Notes: generated by a model not told the origin, from the sequence alone. Positions 26,382 to 35,706 are shown, counted from the stretch's first letter. The stretch is 64,000 bases of DNA from Bdellovibrio sp. qaytius (GCA_004011035.1 CP025734.1:2998001-3062000); one strand, 5' to 3'. Numbers and translations: made by a program.

Positions 26382-27539
26382 ATGGGACGTATTTTTGAAA
26401 AGTTCACCTTTTCTTTTGCGATCATTTTATTTATAGCACTGAATGTAAATGCTGGTGGTGCAATCGCTGGTAAGGTCACAATTTTAAAAGGCCAAGTTTT
26501 TATTCAGCGTGGATCAGCTAAAATTCTAATTAAAAAAGACGATACGATTTTAGAATCAGATATTATCGAATCAGAATCAGGTACAGCGCGTATTACGATG
26601 ATCGATTCAAACTTAGTCGACGTCTACCCTCGATCACGAGTTGAAATCGCAAAATATGTTTACAAACCAAATCAAGATGAAAAAGAGGTCGAATTAAAAG
26701 TCGACTTTGGTAAAATCAAATCTACAGTGAATCAAAAATACGATGGCGCTAAAAATAAGTTTCAAGTTAAAACTCCGTCGGCGGTGGCCGGTGTACGCGG
26801 TACAGTTTTTACAACTGAATATGATGCTGTTAAAAAAGTTTCTAAAGTTATAACTATCGAAGGCTTAGTGGCCGTCACTAAAATGCTCGATCGTGAAAGA
26901 CAAACTCCTCCGGTGTTTGTACGCCCTGATCAGGTTGTTAAAGTTGATGTTGAACAATCTAAAACCGAACAACCGCGTGATTTAAAACCTGAAGAAAAAG
27001 AATCTCGTCAAAAAGAGGATAAAGATTTAGGTTACCAATACGATCCTAAAAAAGATGCTGCTTCTCAGCCGGATGTTAAATCGGGAGATGCTAAGTCTGG
27101 AGACGTAAAAGCTGCAGGCACACAAGCTTCTAAAGAACCTGCTAAAGAACAAGTTAAAGAAGTCGCAACGACTGCCGTAAGTAATTCAAGTGATCATCAG
27201 CAACTGCAACAGCAAGATCAAGGACGTCGTCAAAAAGAATCTGAAGGCGAACAGGCTAAGAAGCAGAAACAGCTTGAAGATGAACAAGCTAAAAAACAAA
27301 AACAATTAGATGAAGAACAAGCCAAGAGACAAAAACAGCTCGAAGAAGAGCAGGCTAAAAAGCAAAAACAAATTGAAGAAGAACAACAGAAAAGACAGCA
27401 AGCCATCGAAGAAGCGCAGATTAAAGCCGAAGCCGAAATCGCTCGTCGAGCACAAGAAACTGCAAAGCGCGCTGAAACTACTGTTGGACTTCCGTCTGTA
27501 TCTGTTCCGGATACGAATACGATTACTCCAAGAAAATAA
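26382..27539 (+). CDS. FecR-domain protein with hendecad-repeat tail (FecR-1)
   Basis: A 385-residue exported protein. Signal peptide (residues 1 to about 24, ending VNAGG), a FecR domain with the diagnostic KTPSAVAGVRGTVF about residue 130, then a charged linker and a C-terminal alpha-helical tail with five 11-residue repeats (EQAKKQKQLED and variants) starting at residue 290. The FecR domain is known in sigma-regulator and envelope-sensing proteins; here it has no membrane anchor besides the signal peptide, so it is periplasmic. GGGAG lies 5 bases before ATG 26382; an alternative ATG at 26370 overlaps this site. Its paralogue FecR-2 at 33905-34699 lacks the tail. First gene of the island transcript. 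Confidence 0.85.
   Translation: MGRIFEKFTFSFAIILFIALNVNAGGAIAGKVTILKGQVFIQRGSAKILIKKDDTILESDIIESESGTARITMIDSNLVDVYPRSRVEIAKYVYKPNQDEKEVELKVDFGKIKSTVNQKYDGAKNKFQVKTPSAVAGVRGTVFTTEYDAVKKVSKVITIEGLVAVTKMLDRERQTPPVFVRPDQVVKVDVEQSKTEQPRDLKPEEKESRQKEDKDLGYQYDPKKDAASQPDVKSGDAKSGDVKAAGTQASKEPAKEQVKEVATTAVSNSSDHQQLQQQDQGRRQKESEGEQAKKQKQLEDEQAKKQKQLDEEQAKRQKQLEEEQAKKQKQIEEEQQKRQQAIEEAQIKAEAEIARRAQETAKRAETTVGLPSVSVPDTNTITPRK
27249..27413 (+). repeat. Five 33-bp coding repeats in the FecR-1 tail
   Basis: Five consecutive 33-base units give 11-residue repeats, from GAACAGGCTAAG onward: EQAKKQKQLED, EQAKKQKQLDE, EQAKRQKQLEE, EQAKKQKQIEE, EQQKRQQAIEE. The 11-residue period fits a right-handed or straight coiled coil. 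The DNA copies differ mainly at third positions, so they are old rather than freshly expanded. Confidence 0.85.
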
Positions 27540-27551
27540 CATAACTCTCTG

Positions 27552-27586
27552 GGCTGACTCGTCTTTAGGTAAGTCCAGCCTCTTTT
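27552..27586 (+). terminator. Weak terminator or attenuator after FecR-1
   Basis: GGCTGACT pairs with AGTC-C-AGCC (27572-27580) around a 12-base loop, then TCTTTTAA. The stem has one bulge and the T-run is short, so it probably lets some transcripts pass to the TPR/beta-barrel gene. Confidence 0.5.
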
Positions 27587-27626
27587 AACAATGATCAAGC
27601 ATGACGCCTTATGATAAATTTATATC

Positions 27627-29198
27627 GTGAGGCATTTCATCTTTGTACTACTTCTTATTCACTGTTTTTCGGCAACAGCATTCGCTGCCAATTTAAAATA
27701 TATTAATGGCCTTTATCTTAATAAAAATTGTGAATACTTCACGCGCGATCTCAAAGAAAATTGGAATGTTGTTCCTGATGATGAAAAGAATGATTATTTA
27801 GCTAAGATTGCCGACTGTTCAGTTGATCGTGGGCAGTTAGAATTTGCCGAATCAATTATTAACAATCTAGATCGTAAAAACTATAAATCATCGATTTTAA
27901 ACCAAGCTAAAGCCAAGCTTGATCTTTCACGCAGTGATTTTAAACGCATCACTGAAGATTACGAATTAAAAAGACCTAAAAAAGCTACTTTTCAATATTA
28001 CATTTACGTAGCTCAAAGTTATTACGAGATCGAAGACTATGACACGTCACTAAAAGTTTTAAGTTACATTAGCCCAATTAAACTCACTGATTACCAAAGA
28101 AATATCATTCGCTACTGGAAAGCTAAAAATTACTTTATCAAAGACGAGTACGATAAAACGACTTATTTTTTAGACTTAATTTTAGATGACGATGATGAAC
28201 GTGGCTGGGTTAAAGATGCGGCTCAGGTTTTAAAAAATGCCGTACACAATAAGTACAGCCCGTTTCGCGCGGTTGTTTACTTTAATACAACTTACGACAC
28301 CAACACCAACAAAGAGTCTATAGCTAAAAGCATTACCGTCGATGAAAAGCCCGCGTCTTATATCATTGATGGCACTTATCGTGTTAACCCCTCATTAGAT
28401 TTTTATATTAAAAAAGATAAAACCGTTAAAAAATATATCAATGTGGATATGAGCTTTGCTTGGTCTAGCAAAGAAACACAAAACGAATCTGAAACTTATT
28501 CTGTTAAATTCAGAAACTCTAAAAAAACTAGTGCGCGCAATACTTTTTCATGGGATTTAGGCTTAAGTAAATCACAACTCGAATTTAAAGATGCTGCAAA
28601 CGATGCTTTTGCTCGTGTTGGTTTATTTCATCTGGTAGCTGATGATAAATTTGCAACAGCCACTTACCGTTATAGTCGCAATATTGAATTTCAGTATAAA
28701 TCAACTCACACACTTTCACTCTCACTTTTTAAAGTGTTTGATAGCCAGCTTTTATACGGCACGATCACTCAAAGCCAAACCTTTGATCATGCGGCTGACT
28801 ACAGCTTTGATGGCTCTACAGCACCGATTGCCGTCTACGGCACAGTGTTTGGCAATTACGCAATCACCAGCATTGATCTAGCTCACAGTATTGATTTTAC
28901 TGACGAAGACACCTTGCGTACGCAAATATCTTATTCAAATACAGCCTACCAAGAAGAAAACTTACCTGCAGGCTCTGCTTCATTAACTAACTCAACAAGT
29001 AAGCGCAGTGATCAAACTTATAGTTTCTCGTTAATTTACGCTAAAAAATATGATGATGAAATCAACTTAGAATTTTTTGGCACTTCAATTATCGGCAGAA
29101 CACACGGACACCAAGGTTTTATTACTGGCGGTACATTCAGTCACAAAAATTACACAGCAAACCAATTTGGCATAAATTTGGATTGGACATACGAATAG
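27627..29198 (+). CDS. TPR plus outer-membrane beta-barrel protein (barrel-1)
   Basis: A 523-residue exported protein. Signal peptide (about 1-20, AFAAN), an N-terminal half of helical TPR-like repeats (residues about 30-200), and a C-terminal half of alternating hydrophobic/polar strands with many aromatic residues, as in an outer-membrane barrel; it ends FGINLDWTYE. The start is GTG 27627, since no in-frame ATG precedes the signal; no strong ribosome-binding site. It lies between FecR-1 and the PilZ-like gene, on one strand, 8 bases before the latter. Its counterpart barrel-2 has the same plan and also adjoins a FecR gene. Assignment as beta-barrel rests on strand pattern only. Confidence 0.75.
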   Translation: MRHFIFVLLLIHCFSATAFAANLKYINGLYLNKNCEYFTRDLKENWNVVPDDEKNDYLAKIADCSVDRGQLEFAESIINNLDRKNYKSSILNQAKAKLDLSRSDFKRITEDYELKRPKKATFQYYIYVAQSYYEIEDYDTSLKVLSYISPIKLTDYQRNIIRYWKAKNYFIKDEYDKTTYFLDLILDDDDERGWVKDAAQVLKNAVHNKYSPFRAVVYFNTTYDTNTNKESIAKSITVDEKPASYIIDGTYRVNPSLDFYIKKDKTVKKYINVDMSFAWSSKETQNESETYSVKFRNSKKTSARNTFSWDLGLSKSQLEFKDAANDAFARVGLFHLVADDKFATATYRYSRNIEFQYKSTHTLSLSLFKVFDSQLLYGTITQSQTFDHAADYSFDGSTAPIAVYGTVFGNYAITSIDLAHSIDFTDEDTLRTQISYSNTAYQEENLPAGSASLTNSTSKRSDQTYSFSLIYAKKYDDEINLEFFGTSIIGRTHGHQGFITGGTFSHKNYTANQFGINLDWTYE

Positions 29199-29206
29199 GA
29201 GCAAAC

Positions 29207-29908
29207 ATGGGTGACACTTCAAACGATCAAGTGAGATGGTGTTTTTACGATCCTGAAACGAAAACAAAAACGGCCGATCTTGCGACTGATGAAGCGCAAA
29301 TGACCATTTTAAAAATGCGCCCTAAAGATATCAATAGCTTCTATTTTTCACGCAGTGATGAAACTGCTTGGAAGCCCCTAAAACTTTTAATGACTTCAAG
29401 TGCTTCGCCCTTTGCAGGTTTAACTTTATTAACTTCGATGGGTGCTGATAAACCTGAACAAACGCCAGCTAAATCAAAACTGCAAATGAAGGCCGTTGAT
29501 CAAGACACCCAAGATGAAATCGAGCGCACATTTACGAATTCGTGTATTGATAATATCAAAACTTTGGCCGTTCAATTTCAAAAACCTTCAGCTCATAAAA
29601 TTGAAATCGTTATGATGAACAAACAAGGTATGATCTTTCGTGCAAATGCTGTAAACCCTACACAAGATGGCAGTTTGTGTGACAAGGTTATCCCCAATCA
29701 TTTCCACAATAGTGAATTAGATGTCGTTATTATTAATTCAGCGGCTCAAAATAAATTTTTCGAAAAAATTAAAATTAAGGGCAAAGTTATGGTTACTGGC
29801 AACGGCCAATACTTAGAATTTAATTGCTCATCGCAGACTTTACGCAGCCAGCTGATTGAAAGCCTTAATTTTTGCGAAAACAATTCGCACCGTAAAAAAG
29901 CGATTTAA
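29207..29908 (+). CDS. GYF-like/degenerate PilZ protein (PilZ-like-1)
   Basis: A 234-residue cytoplasmic protein. It aligns with PilZ-2 (34817-35686): an N-terminal part with the Trp-containing motif SFYFSRSDETAWKPL against RFYVWTQGWANWQLL, and a C-terminal domain in which HKIEIVMMNKQG matches LKIEILLISQKG. At the PilZ c-di-GMP site it has NPTQDG instead of NISLTG, and the preceding Arg motif is absent, so c-di-GMP binding is doubtful. The start is ATG 29207 with TAGGAG 6 bases upstream. It sits 5 bases before the CHASE2 cyclase gene and may be a partner or regulator of it. Confidence 0.72.
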   Translation: MGDTSNDQVRWCFYDPETKTKTADLATDEAQMTILKMRPKDINSFYFSRSDETAWKPLKLLMTSSASPFAGLTLLTSMGADKPEQTPAKSKLQMKAVDQDTQDEIERTFTNSCIDNIKTLAVQFQKPSAHKIEIVMMNKQGMIFRANAVNPTQDGSLCDKVIPNHFHNSELDVVIINSAAQNKFFEKIKIKGKVMVTGNGQYLEFNCSSQTLRSQLIESLNFCENNSHRKKAI

Positions 29909-29913
29909 AATAA

Positions 29914-32514
29914 ATGAAAATTAAAATCTACGGAGTTATTTTAGCCTCTTTACTTTTTTTAAGCTTTACGATGCTTAATCTAAAGTACAAGAGCATTCAA
30001 AATAATCCCGAGATTGTCGAAAGTAATGTTTTTTATAGTTTTCTATTCGAGTTTAACAATAAAATTTACGACACTTTTTTTAAAAACAGAGATGAACACC
30101 AAAAAAACCAAAATGTATTCTTAATTGATATCGACGAAGATTCTGTACGTGAATTGGGTCGCTGGCCTTGGTCACGTGAAATTATCGCCACCATCTGGGA
30201 TAACAGCATGAAAAACGGCGTCAAGGTGATCGCCAACGATATCATCTTTTCAGAAGCTCAAGATAAAAAAGCTGATAGCCGCTTAGAAGAAGTTATTAAA
30301 AAATACCCTGCACAGATTGTGCTTGGTACGTTCGGCGAAGGCCCTATTCTTTATGAAAATCCACCCTATCAGGATTATTGCTTTGTCGAATCCTTTCGCC
30401 GCAGTGGTGGCGATAAAATCGTAACCTTAAATGCAACGCTGACTTTCGACGACAGCAACTCGCAATTTGAACAGGTGTTTTTTACTAACGAATTAAAAGC
30501 GATATTTGATAATCTTGACGAACAATTCGAAGCTTCGTATTTAAAGCGAATCAATAAAAGCTCAGTGAAAGATTTAGACTTCTATCAAAAAAACAGTCTG
30601 ATCGCCGAAAAAAGTCGTAATTTAGTGAATTACTGTTACCGCTGGCTGCAAGAAGATGACGAATACTTAAAAGATGCCAGTCAGGGCTTACTTAAATCCT
30701 ACAACTCAACACTTGATCGCATAGCAGGTTTTGAAAAATTACCTACGTTAAATGACAAAATTAAAAAATTTAAAGACGAAGTAAACCAATTACTCATTCC
30801 GCAATATGCAAGTTGGCCCGCAAATATTAACGAAGTTCAAACAGCAGCAGAATATACAGCTACGTTTAATGCCTATTTAGATTTTGATGGCGTGATCAGA
30901 CATTACCCTCTTATTTATCGTGCGGGTAATAAAACTAATTTAAGCTTTATTCCCTCTTTAGCCTTACAAACTTACTTACTAGCTACAGGTTATCAGGCGA
31001 TATTTGTTCCTAAACTTGAAAACAATATTAAAACGATCAGTAATGTGATCATTCGCGATAATGAAAGTGATAAAGATATTATGTCGCTTCCGATTGATTC
31101 GAATGGGCGACTGATTATTAATTACTATGGCCGAAAAAACTCGATACCTTATGTTTCAGCGCGTGATCTATTTCACAATGACGACCCAGAAATGGTGATT
31201 CATATTAACGGGCAACCCCATACGGTGAATAAAGCTGAATGGCTTAAAGGCAAATCTGCGGTGATGGGGCCAACGGCCACAGGCATTTTCGACTTACGAA
31301 ACACACCTGTTGAAAAAGACTTACCCGGCGTAGAAATTCACTTAACCGTATTGGGTAATTTATTTGATCAGACTTTTACCAACGTTCTACAAGGTGAATT
31401 TAACATCTCTGTAGCTGTTCTATTATTTTTAGCCATTACGATTGTGGGTTTATTTTTATACAGCAATCTATTAATTGCCTCAGTTTACGTATTATTTATT
31501 AATTATATTTTGTACAAAGTGACTTTGTTTAACTTTAATCGCAATTTATATTTTGAATTGTTAGCTCCGACAATTGTATTTACATTTTCAATCTACATCA
31601 TTTTCTTAATTTACATTTACATCTTTGAAACTAGAAAATCTAAAGAGATCAAAAATACATTTTCAAAATACGTGTCTAAAGAAATCGTTGAAGAGATTCT
31701 TAAAAACCAAGAAAACTTAGAGCTTAAAGGTCAAAAACTAAATATGACCGTCTTCTTTTCAGATATCAGAAGCTTTACAACTTTATCTGAAGAAATGGAC
31801 CCACAAGAGCTTTCACGCATGTTAAATAAATACTTCACCCCAATGTCAGAAATCATTTTCGGCTATAATGGCACGATTGACAAATTTATGGGTGATGCGA
31901 TTATGGCCTTATTTGGTGCTCCATTAAATTATCCTGACCATCCACAAAAGGCGTGTTTAGCAGCCTTAAGATGTATTGAAAAGTTGGCCCAAGTTAATGT
32001 CGAATTTAAAAAGCGTAACTGGCCAGAACTTAAAATCGGTATTGGTCTAAATACGGGAGTCATGGTTGCGGGTAATATTGGTTCAGACCAAATTCAAAGT
32101 TATACCGTAATCGGTGATGAAGTAAACTTAGGCCAACGCGTAGAGAGTCTAACAAAAAGCTATAAAGCTCAAATTTTGATTTCAGAAAATACTTATAACG
32201 AAGTGAAAACCGAATTTATTGCCCGCGAGGTCGATAATGTTCGTGTTAAAGGTAAAAATCGTGCTGTTAAAATTTATGAACTTATCTCGCAAGGTACAAC
32301 TCATAAAGACATGCCGTTTTTTGACAGTTATCACCAAGGATTAGCCTTATTTTATACACAAAAATTTAGCGAAGCTGAAGCAGCATTCGCAAATTTACTT
32401 AAGATTAAACCTGATGATTTTTTATGTCAGATGTATTTAGAAAGATCACAGCACTGCCAAAAAAATCCAATGCAAGAACCTTGGGACGGCGTTTTTGAAC
32501 GCCGCAAGAATTAA
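29914..32514 (+). CDS. CHASE2-domain adenylate cyclase
   Basis: An 866-residue membrane cyclase. One N-terminal segment (about 5-22), a long periplasmic CHASE2 domain (about 40-470), three membrane segments (about 490-575), and a class III cyclase domain (about 600-790), ending in a TPR-like tail. Metal ligands Asp617 (FFSDIRSFT) and Asp661 (KFMGDAIM) are present; Lys in DKFMGD and Thr in SYTVIGDE are the pattern of ATP-using class IIIb cyclases. It should sense an envelope signal and make cAMP. It ends the FecR-1 transcript and overlaps the convergent barrel-2 gene by 4 bases. Confidence 0.92.
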   Translation: MKIKIYGVILASLLFLSFTMLNLKYKSIQNNPEIVESNVFYSFLFEFNNKIYDTFFKNRDEHQKNQNVFLIDIDEDSVRELGRWPWSREIIATIWDNSMKNGVKVIANDIIFSEAQDKKADSRLEEVIKKYPAQIVLGTFGEGPILYENPPYQDYCFVESFRRSGGDKIVTLNATLTFDDSNSQFEQVFFTNELKAIFDNLDEQFEASYLKRINKSSVKDLDFYQKNSLIAEKSRNLVNYCYRWLQEDDEYLKDASQGLLKSYNSTLDRIAGFEKLPTLNDKIKKFKDEVNQLLIPQYASWPANINEVQTAAEYTATFNAYLDFDGVIRHYPLIYRAGNKTNLSFIPSLALQTYLLATGYQAIFVPKLENNIKTISNVIIRDNESDKDIMSLPIDSNGRLIINYYGRKNSIPYVSARDLFHNDDPEMVIHINGQPHTVNKAEWLKGKSAVMGPTATGIFDLRNTPVEKDLPGVEIHLTVLGNLFDQTFTNVLQGEFNISVAVLLFLAITIVGLFLYSNLLIASVYVLFINYILYKVTLFNFNRNLYFELLAPTIVFTFSIYIIFLIYIYIFETRKSKEIKNTFSKYVSKEIVEEILKNQENLELKGQKLNMTVFFSDIRSFTTLSEEMDPQELSRMLNKYFTPMSEIIFGYNGTIDKFMGDAIMALFGAPLNYPDHPQKACLAALRCIEKLAQVNVEFKKRNWPELKIGIGLNTGVMVAGNIGSDQIQSYTVIGDEVNLGQRVESLTKSYKAQILISENTYNEVKTEFIAREVDNVRVKGKNRAVKIYELISQGTTHKDMPFFDSYHQGLALFYTQKFSEAEAAFANLLKIKPDDFLCQMYLERSQHCQKNPMQEPWDGVFERRKN

Positions 32515-33902
32515 AACCGAGTTAAATAAACATATTGAAAACCAATAGAACTATCTGCGTATTGATAATCTTCAATCGTTGATCTGTTTTGCGAAAGACC
32601 CACATATCCATTGATCGTTGAACGATTACTGATGTCTTTTGAGACTGAATAAGTAATTGCCGCCAGGTTATCACGACGAGCCAACTCAGATAAATTGTAA
32701 TTCGTGATTCCGTAACTCAATTTAAATGTTGAAAATGAATTGCTAAATGATGGCAACACGTAACTCAAGTTTGTGTAAGCCTTGTAATAGCTAGCATTGT
32801 CGCCCTCAGCATCATTTAAAATAAATCCTAATTCGCCAGTTACGCTTTGCATTCGGCGCATTGAATACTTTAAGGCGCCAGAGATATCATATTTAATCGC
32901 TGTTTGATTATCTTCAGCATCTGCAAAGGTTAACTGCGATTGATCGCGGCCGATGATCAACTGACCATCAAGATCTAAATCAGAACTTAATTTCGAGCCT
33001 AATGTTTGTTTTAAATAAATCAACGTGATCGACAATTCACGTGTCTTAGAATCAGCCGGCAACATGTATAATCCCAGATTAAATGCTGTTCCGCTGCGAT
33101 ACCCATCTACATTTGATCTATAAGGAATCGTCGCTAATATAATTGATGCATCTGCAGCTTGAATTTCTGGAGTTGCTTTTAATGTATAATCAAAAGTGCG
33201 GCTATCAGAAACATAAAAAGATGGTTCAATCACCGAAGTTTGATCTTGATATAATTTATACGCCATAAATCCACTGGTATTAAGCGTATGTCCAGTCACA
33301 ACATCTTGGTGTGGGGCTACGTTTAAGACGTTACTGTCGTAACCATAACCAGCTGTAAAACCCAGAGTGTATTTCATTTTATCCAATTCAAGCTGATTTT
33401 GAATTTGAATACACTTTTCAATTAATCTTTCAGTGCGTCGGTCATGTTCTGGATCTTTTGAAGTATCAATCGATAATTCAAAACTATTTACAGCTTTTTC
33501 ATATTCGCTTTTGTAATACTGAGTTAATCCTAAATAATAATAAGCTAATGAAATTTCAGGAATAGCGTTCATGCTAGTAACTTCTGATAAATAGCGATCA
33601 GCTAAGTCATAGTTATTAATACGGTAATAATTTAAACCTAATAAATAATAAATAGCGGGTGTCAGACTTGTGTCAGATTTTAACTTTTGTAAAACAGCAA
33701 TTGAAGATTCAAATTGTTCTTTTTTATAAAACTCATAGGCTTGAGCAAAAGATTTACGATCTTCTTGCGTAATTTGAATTTCATCAACTGCTGAACTTTG
33801 CACCTGCAAGGGTGATAAAACCGGAGGCTGCGCCGGGGCTTGTGATTGCGCCATCGCTGGTACACTTAAAAAACTCGTTAAAATAATAATGATATTTTTC
33901 AT
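32511..33902 (-). CDS. TPR plus outer-membrane beta-barrel protein (barrel-2)
   Basis: A 463-residue exported protein with signal peptide (about 1-18, AMAQ), two or three TPR units (about 45-160, including LNYYRINNYDLADRYL and LGLTQYYKSEYEKAV), and a C-terminal barrel-like region ending with an aromatic-rich segment (FQYVYLTRF) as outer-membrane barrels do. Same plan as barrel-1. It starts 2 bases after the FecR-2 stop, so the two are coupled. The structure suggests an outer-membrane protein that presents a periplasmic helical domain to FecR-2. Confidence 0.78.
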   Translation of the reverse strand: MKNIIIILTSFLSVPAMAQSQAPAQPPVLSPLQVQSSAVDEIQITQEDRKSFAQAYEFYKKEQFESSIAVLQKLKSDTSLTPAIYYLLGLNYYRINNYDLADRYLSEVTSMNAIPEISLAYYYLGLTQYYKSEYEKAVNSFELSIDTSKDPEHDRRTERLIEKCIQIQNQLELDKMKYTLGFTAGYGYDSNVLNVAPHQDVVTGHTLNTSGFMAYKLYQDQTSVIEPSFYVSDSRTFDYTLKATPEIQAADASIILATIPYRSNVDGYRSGTAFNLGLYMLPADSKTRELSITLIYLKQTLGSKLSSDLDLDGQLIIGRDQSQLTFADAEDNQTAIKYDISGALKYSMRRMQSVTGELGFILNDAEGDNASYYKAYTNLSYVLPSFSNSFSTFKLSYGITNYNLSELARRDNLAAITYSVSKDISNRSTINGYVGLSQNRSTIEDYQYADSSIGFQYVYLTRF

Positions 33903-33904
33903 AT

Positions 33905-34699
33905 TTACCGTTCGATGATGATGTTAACTTTAGCCGGTTTATTAATAATATTTTTAGCAGAATCACCTAATAAATTATCATTGCGGTCTTGAATAGCTGT
34001 GATCGGCGTAAGATCGTTTTTAGGTACTAAAACAAGTTGCTGATCAGAACCTTGGCCTTCTTTTCTGACTGCTGTATCACCTTCGATACGCTTGAACTCT
34101 GAAGGGCTCATTTTAACTGGCGATCCGGGTTTTCTGCCACTTTCGTTCTCTGAAGTTTCACCACGTTTAACTAAAACGGCTTCAGTTAACTTATCAGATG
34201 TTTTATCTAGTCCGCGAAAAATAACTTCACCACGAAATGTCGTCACCCCTGTGGTATTCGATGATTTATTATAACTAGTTAGAAACTGCGTACCACGAAC
34301 ACCTACGATGGCAGATGGGGTTTTGATTTCGAATTTATTTTCGTTGTTATCATATTTTTGTTCTACGTTCGTGCGAATTTTGCCTTCAATTAAACTTAAA
34401 CGCACATTTTTTTCTTTTGTGTCGTTGATATACTGATCTATACGAATTTTTGTTTCGGGCAAGACGTTGATAATATTACGATCGCTCATCACAATTTTAG
34501 CGCGCGAATCTTTACCCGTAATAATTGTATCTTGGGGATAAACTTTACCGCCCACTTTTGCACTGACAGGTTGGGTTTTCATTTTTGCGACTTGCACTTG
34601 ACCCTTAACGATCATTAATAGCCCGTAAGTTTCCTCAGCTAAAGCCTTGGAAAAACCACCAAAAACCAACATAATCATGACCAATTTATTCATAGCCAT
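33905..34699 (-). CDS. FecR-domain protein (FecR-2)
   Basis: A 264-residue exported protein: signal peptide (about 1-22, ALAEE), then a FecR domain with KTPSAIVGVRGTQF matching FecR-1, and a short polar tail. Unlike FecR-1 it has no repeat tail. The start is ATG 34699; ATG 34693 is an equal alternative. GAGATAA lies upstream. First gene of a two-gene operon with barrel-2, and divergent from PilZ-2 with 117 bases between. Confidence 0.86.
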   Translation of the reverse strand: MAMNKLVMIMLVFGGFSKALAEETYGLLMIVKGQVQVAKMKTQPVSAKVGGKVYPQDTIITGKDSRAKIVMSDRNIINVLPETKIRIDQYINDTKEKNVRLSLIEGKIRTNVEQKYDNNENKFEIKTPSAIVGVRGTQFLTSYNKSSNTTGVTTFRGEVIFRGLDKTSDKLTEAVLVKRGETSENESGRKPGSPVKMSPSEFKRIEGDTAVRKEGQGSDQQLVLVPKNDLTPITAIQDRNDNLLGDSAKNIINKPAKVNIIIER

Positions 34700-34816
34700 T
34701 ATTATCTCTGTAACTGAGACAAAAGTTTACTGGACCATCATCCAGAAATATCAAAGTTTTCACTCTGAAAAACACCTAGCCTCAAAAAGATTCTCCTCTG
34801 AACCGATAAAGAACGC

Positions 34817-35686
34817 ATGTCGACGACCGGTAAAACTTGGGTACTACTTGATGGTATCACCAAAATTCAATCTCAGCCTCTGCAAACCGAGCAGTTGCAA
34901 TTAGCAATTCTTAAATTGCATGAGCGTGATTGGACAAGATTTTACGTGTGGACACAGGGTTGGGCCAATTGGCAGCTGTTAATAGATTTTTTAAACAGCG
35001 ATCAAAAAGATTTTTCTGTGAGTGGTGCTTTAGCCTCAGAAGAAAACGTAAAAGCTCATATCCATGCCCAAATTCAAAATAAAAACAAAGCGCAATCTAA
35101 GCAAGAACTAGAGACTATAACTAGAAATGCTCAACCGGCGGTTAAGCATCAGTCACAGCCACTGGGTAAACCTCAGCCGACAGCTCCTAAAAAAGGTGGC
35201 AAAGCTTTAACTATGGTTAGTTCATCTGAAGAAACTTTAGTTCCTGATAGCATGGAAAAAGATTATAACAGCGAAACACTCGAGCAAGTGGCCAATGACC
35301 AACCTCCACAACAGCTAGATTTCACAGAAATCAGCGAAGCTTATAAAAACCGTGCTGAACGTCATGAATTAAAAATTGAAATTTTATTAATTTCGCAAAA
35401 AGGTAAAACTTTTAAAAGTTATTCAAAAAATATTTCTTTAACAGGGTCTCTGTTAGAAGATAATATCCCTTTTGATTTTTATGGTGTGCAATTTGACTTA
35501 GTCGTTGTGAATCGTAATTCACTTAATCCACAGAATGGCCGTGTGCAAATGCGCGCTGAAACTGTTGGTGATGGTTTAACTCAGCGTGTGCGCTTTATCA
35601 GCCCTTCAGAAAACCTTAAGCAGCGTCTAACGAATTTGCTTAATGATTACCTCACTAAGCAAACACATATTAAAAAAACAAGCTAA
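34817..35686 (+). CDS. GYF-like plus PilZ-domain protein (PilZ-2)
   Basis: A 289-residue cytoplasmic protein. N-terminal domain (about 5-60) with WVLLDGITKIQSQPL and a Trp-rich motif (WTRFYVWTQGWANWQLL) of the GYF_2 kind; a long low-complexity linker rich in Gln/Lys; and a C-terminal PilZ domain (about 185-280) with an Arg-containing start NRAERHE and NISLTGS, close to the N/DxSxxG motif that holds c-di-GMP. It should therefore bind c-di-GMP. It is divergent from FecR-2 and next to a response regulator. No strong ribosome-binding site precedes ATG 34817. Confidence 0.8.
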   Translation: MSTTGKTWVLLDGITKIQSQPLQTEQLQLAILKLHERDWTRFYVWTQGWANWQLLIDFLNSDQKDFSVSGALASEENVKAHIHAQIQNKNKAQSKQELETITRNAQPAVKHQSQPLGKPQPTAPKKGGKALTMVSSSEETLVPDSMEKDYNSETLEQVANDQPPQQLDFTEISEAYKNRAERHELKIEILLISQKGKTFKSYSKNISLTGSLLEDNIPFDFYGVQFDLVVVNRNSLNPQNGRVQMRAETVGDGLTQRVRFISPSENLKQRLTNLLNDYLTKQTHIKKTS

Positions 35687-35706
35687 CCTGTTTAATTAAA
35701 ATTTTT

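Noticed and set aside
27249-27413. Regular 33-bp repeats as a possible CRISPR-like array
   Set aside because: There are no spacers; the units are contiguous, in frame and encode a coiled coil.
27230-27598. Long open frames on the minus strand rich in Cys, Ser and Phe
   Set aside because: They are the antisense shadow of the Lys/Gln/Glu repeats of FecR-1 and have no ribosome-binding site or plausible composition.
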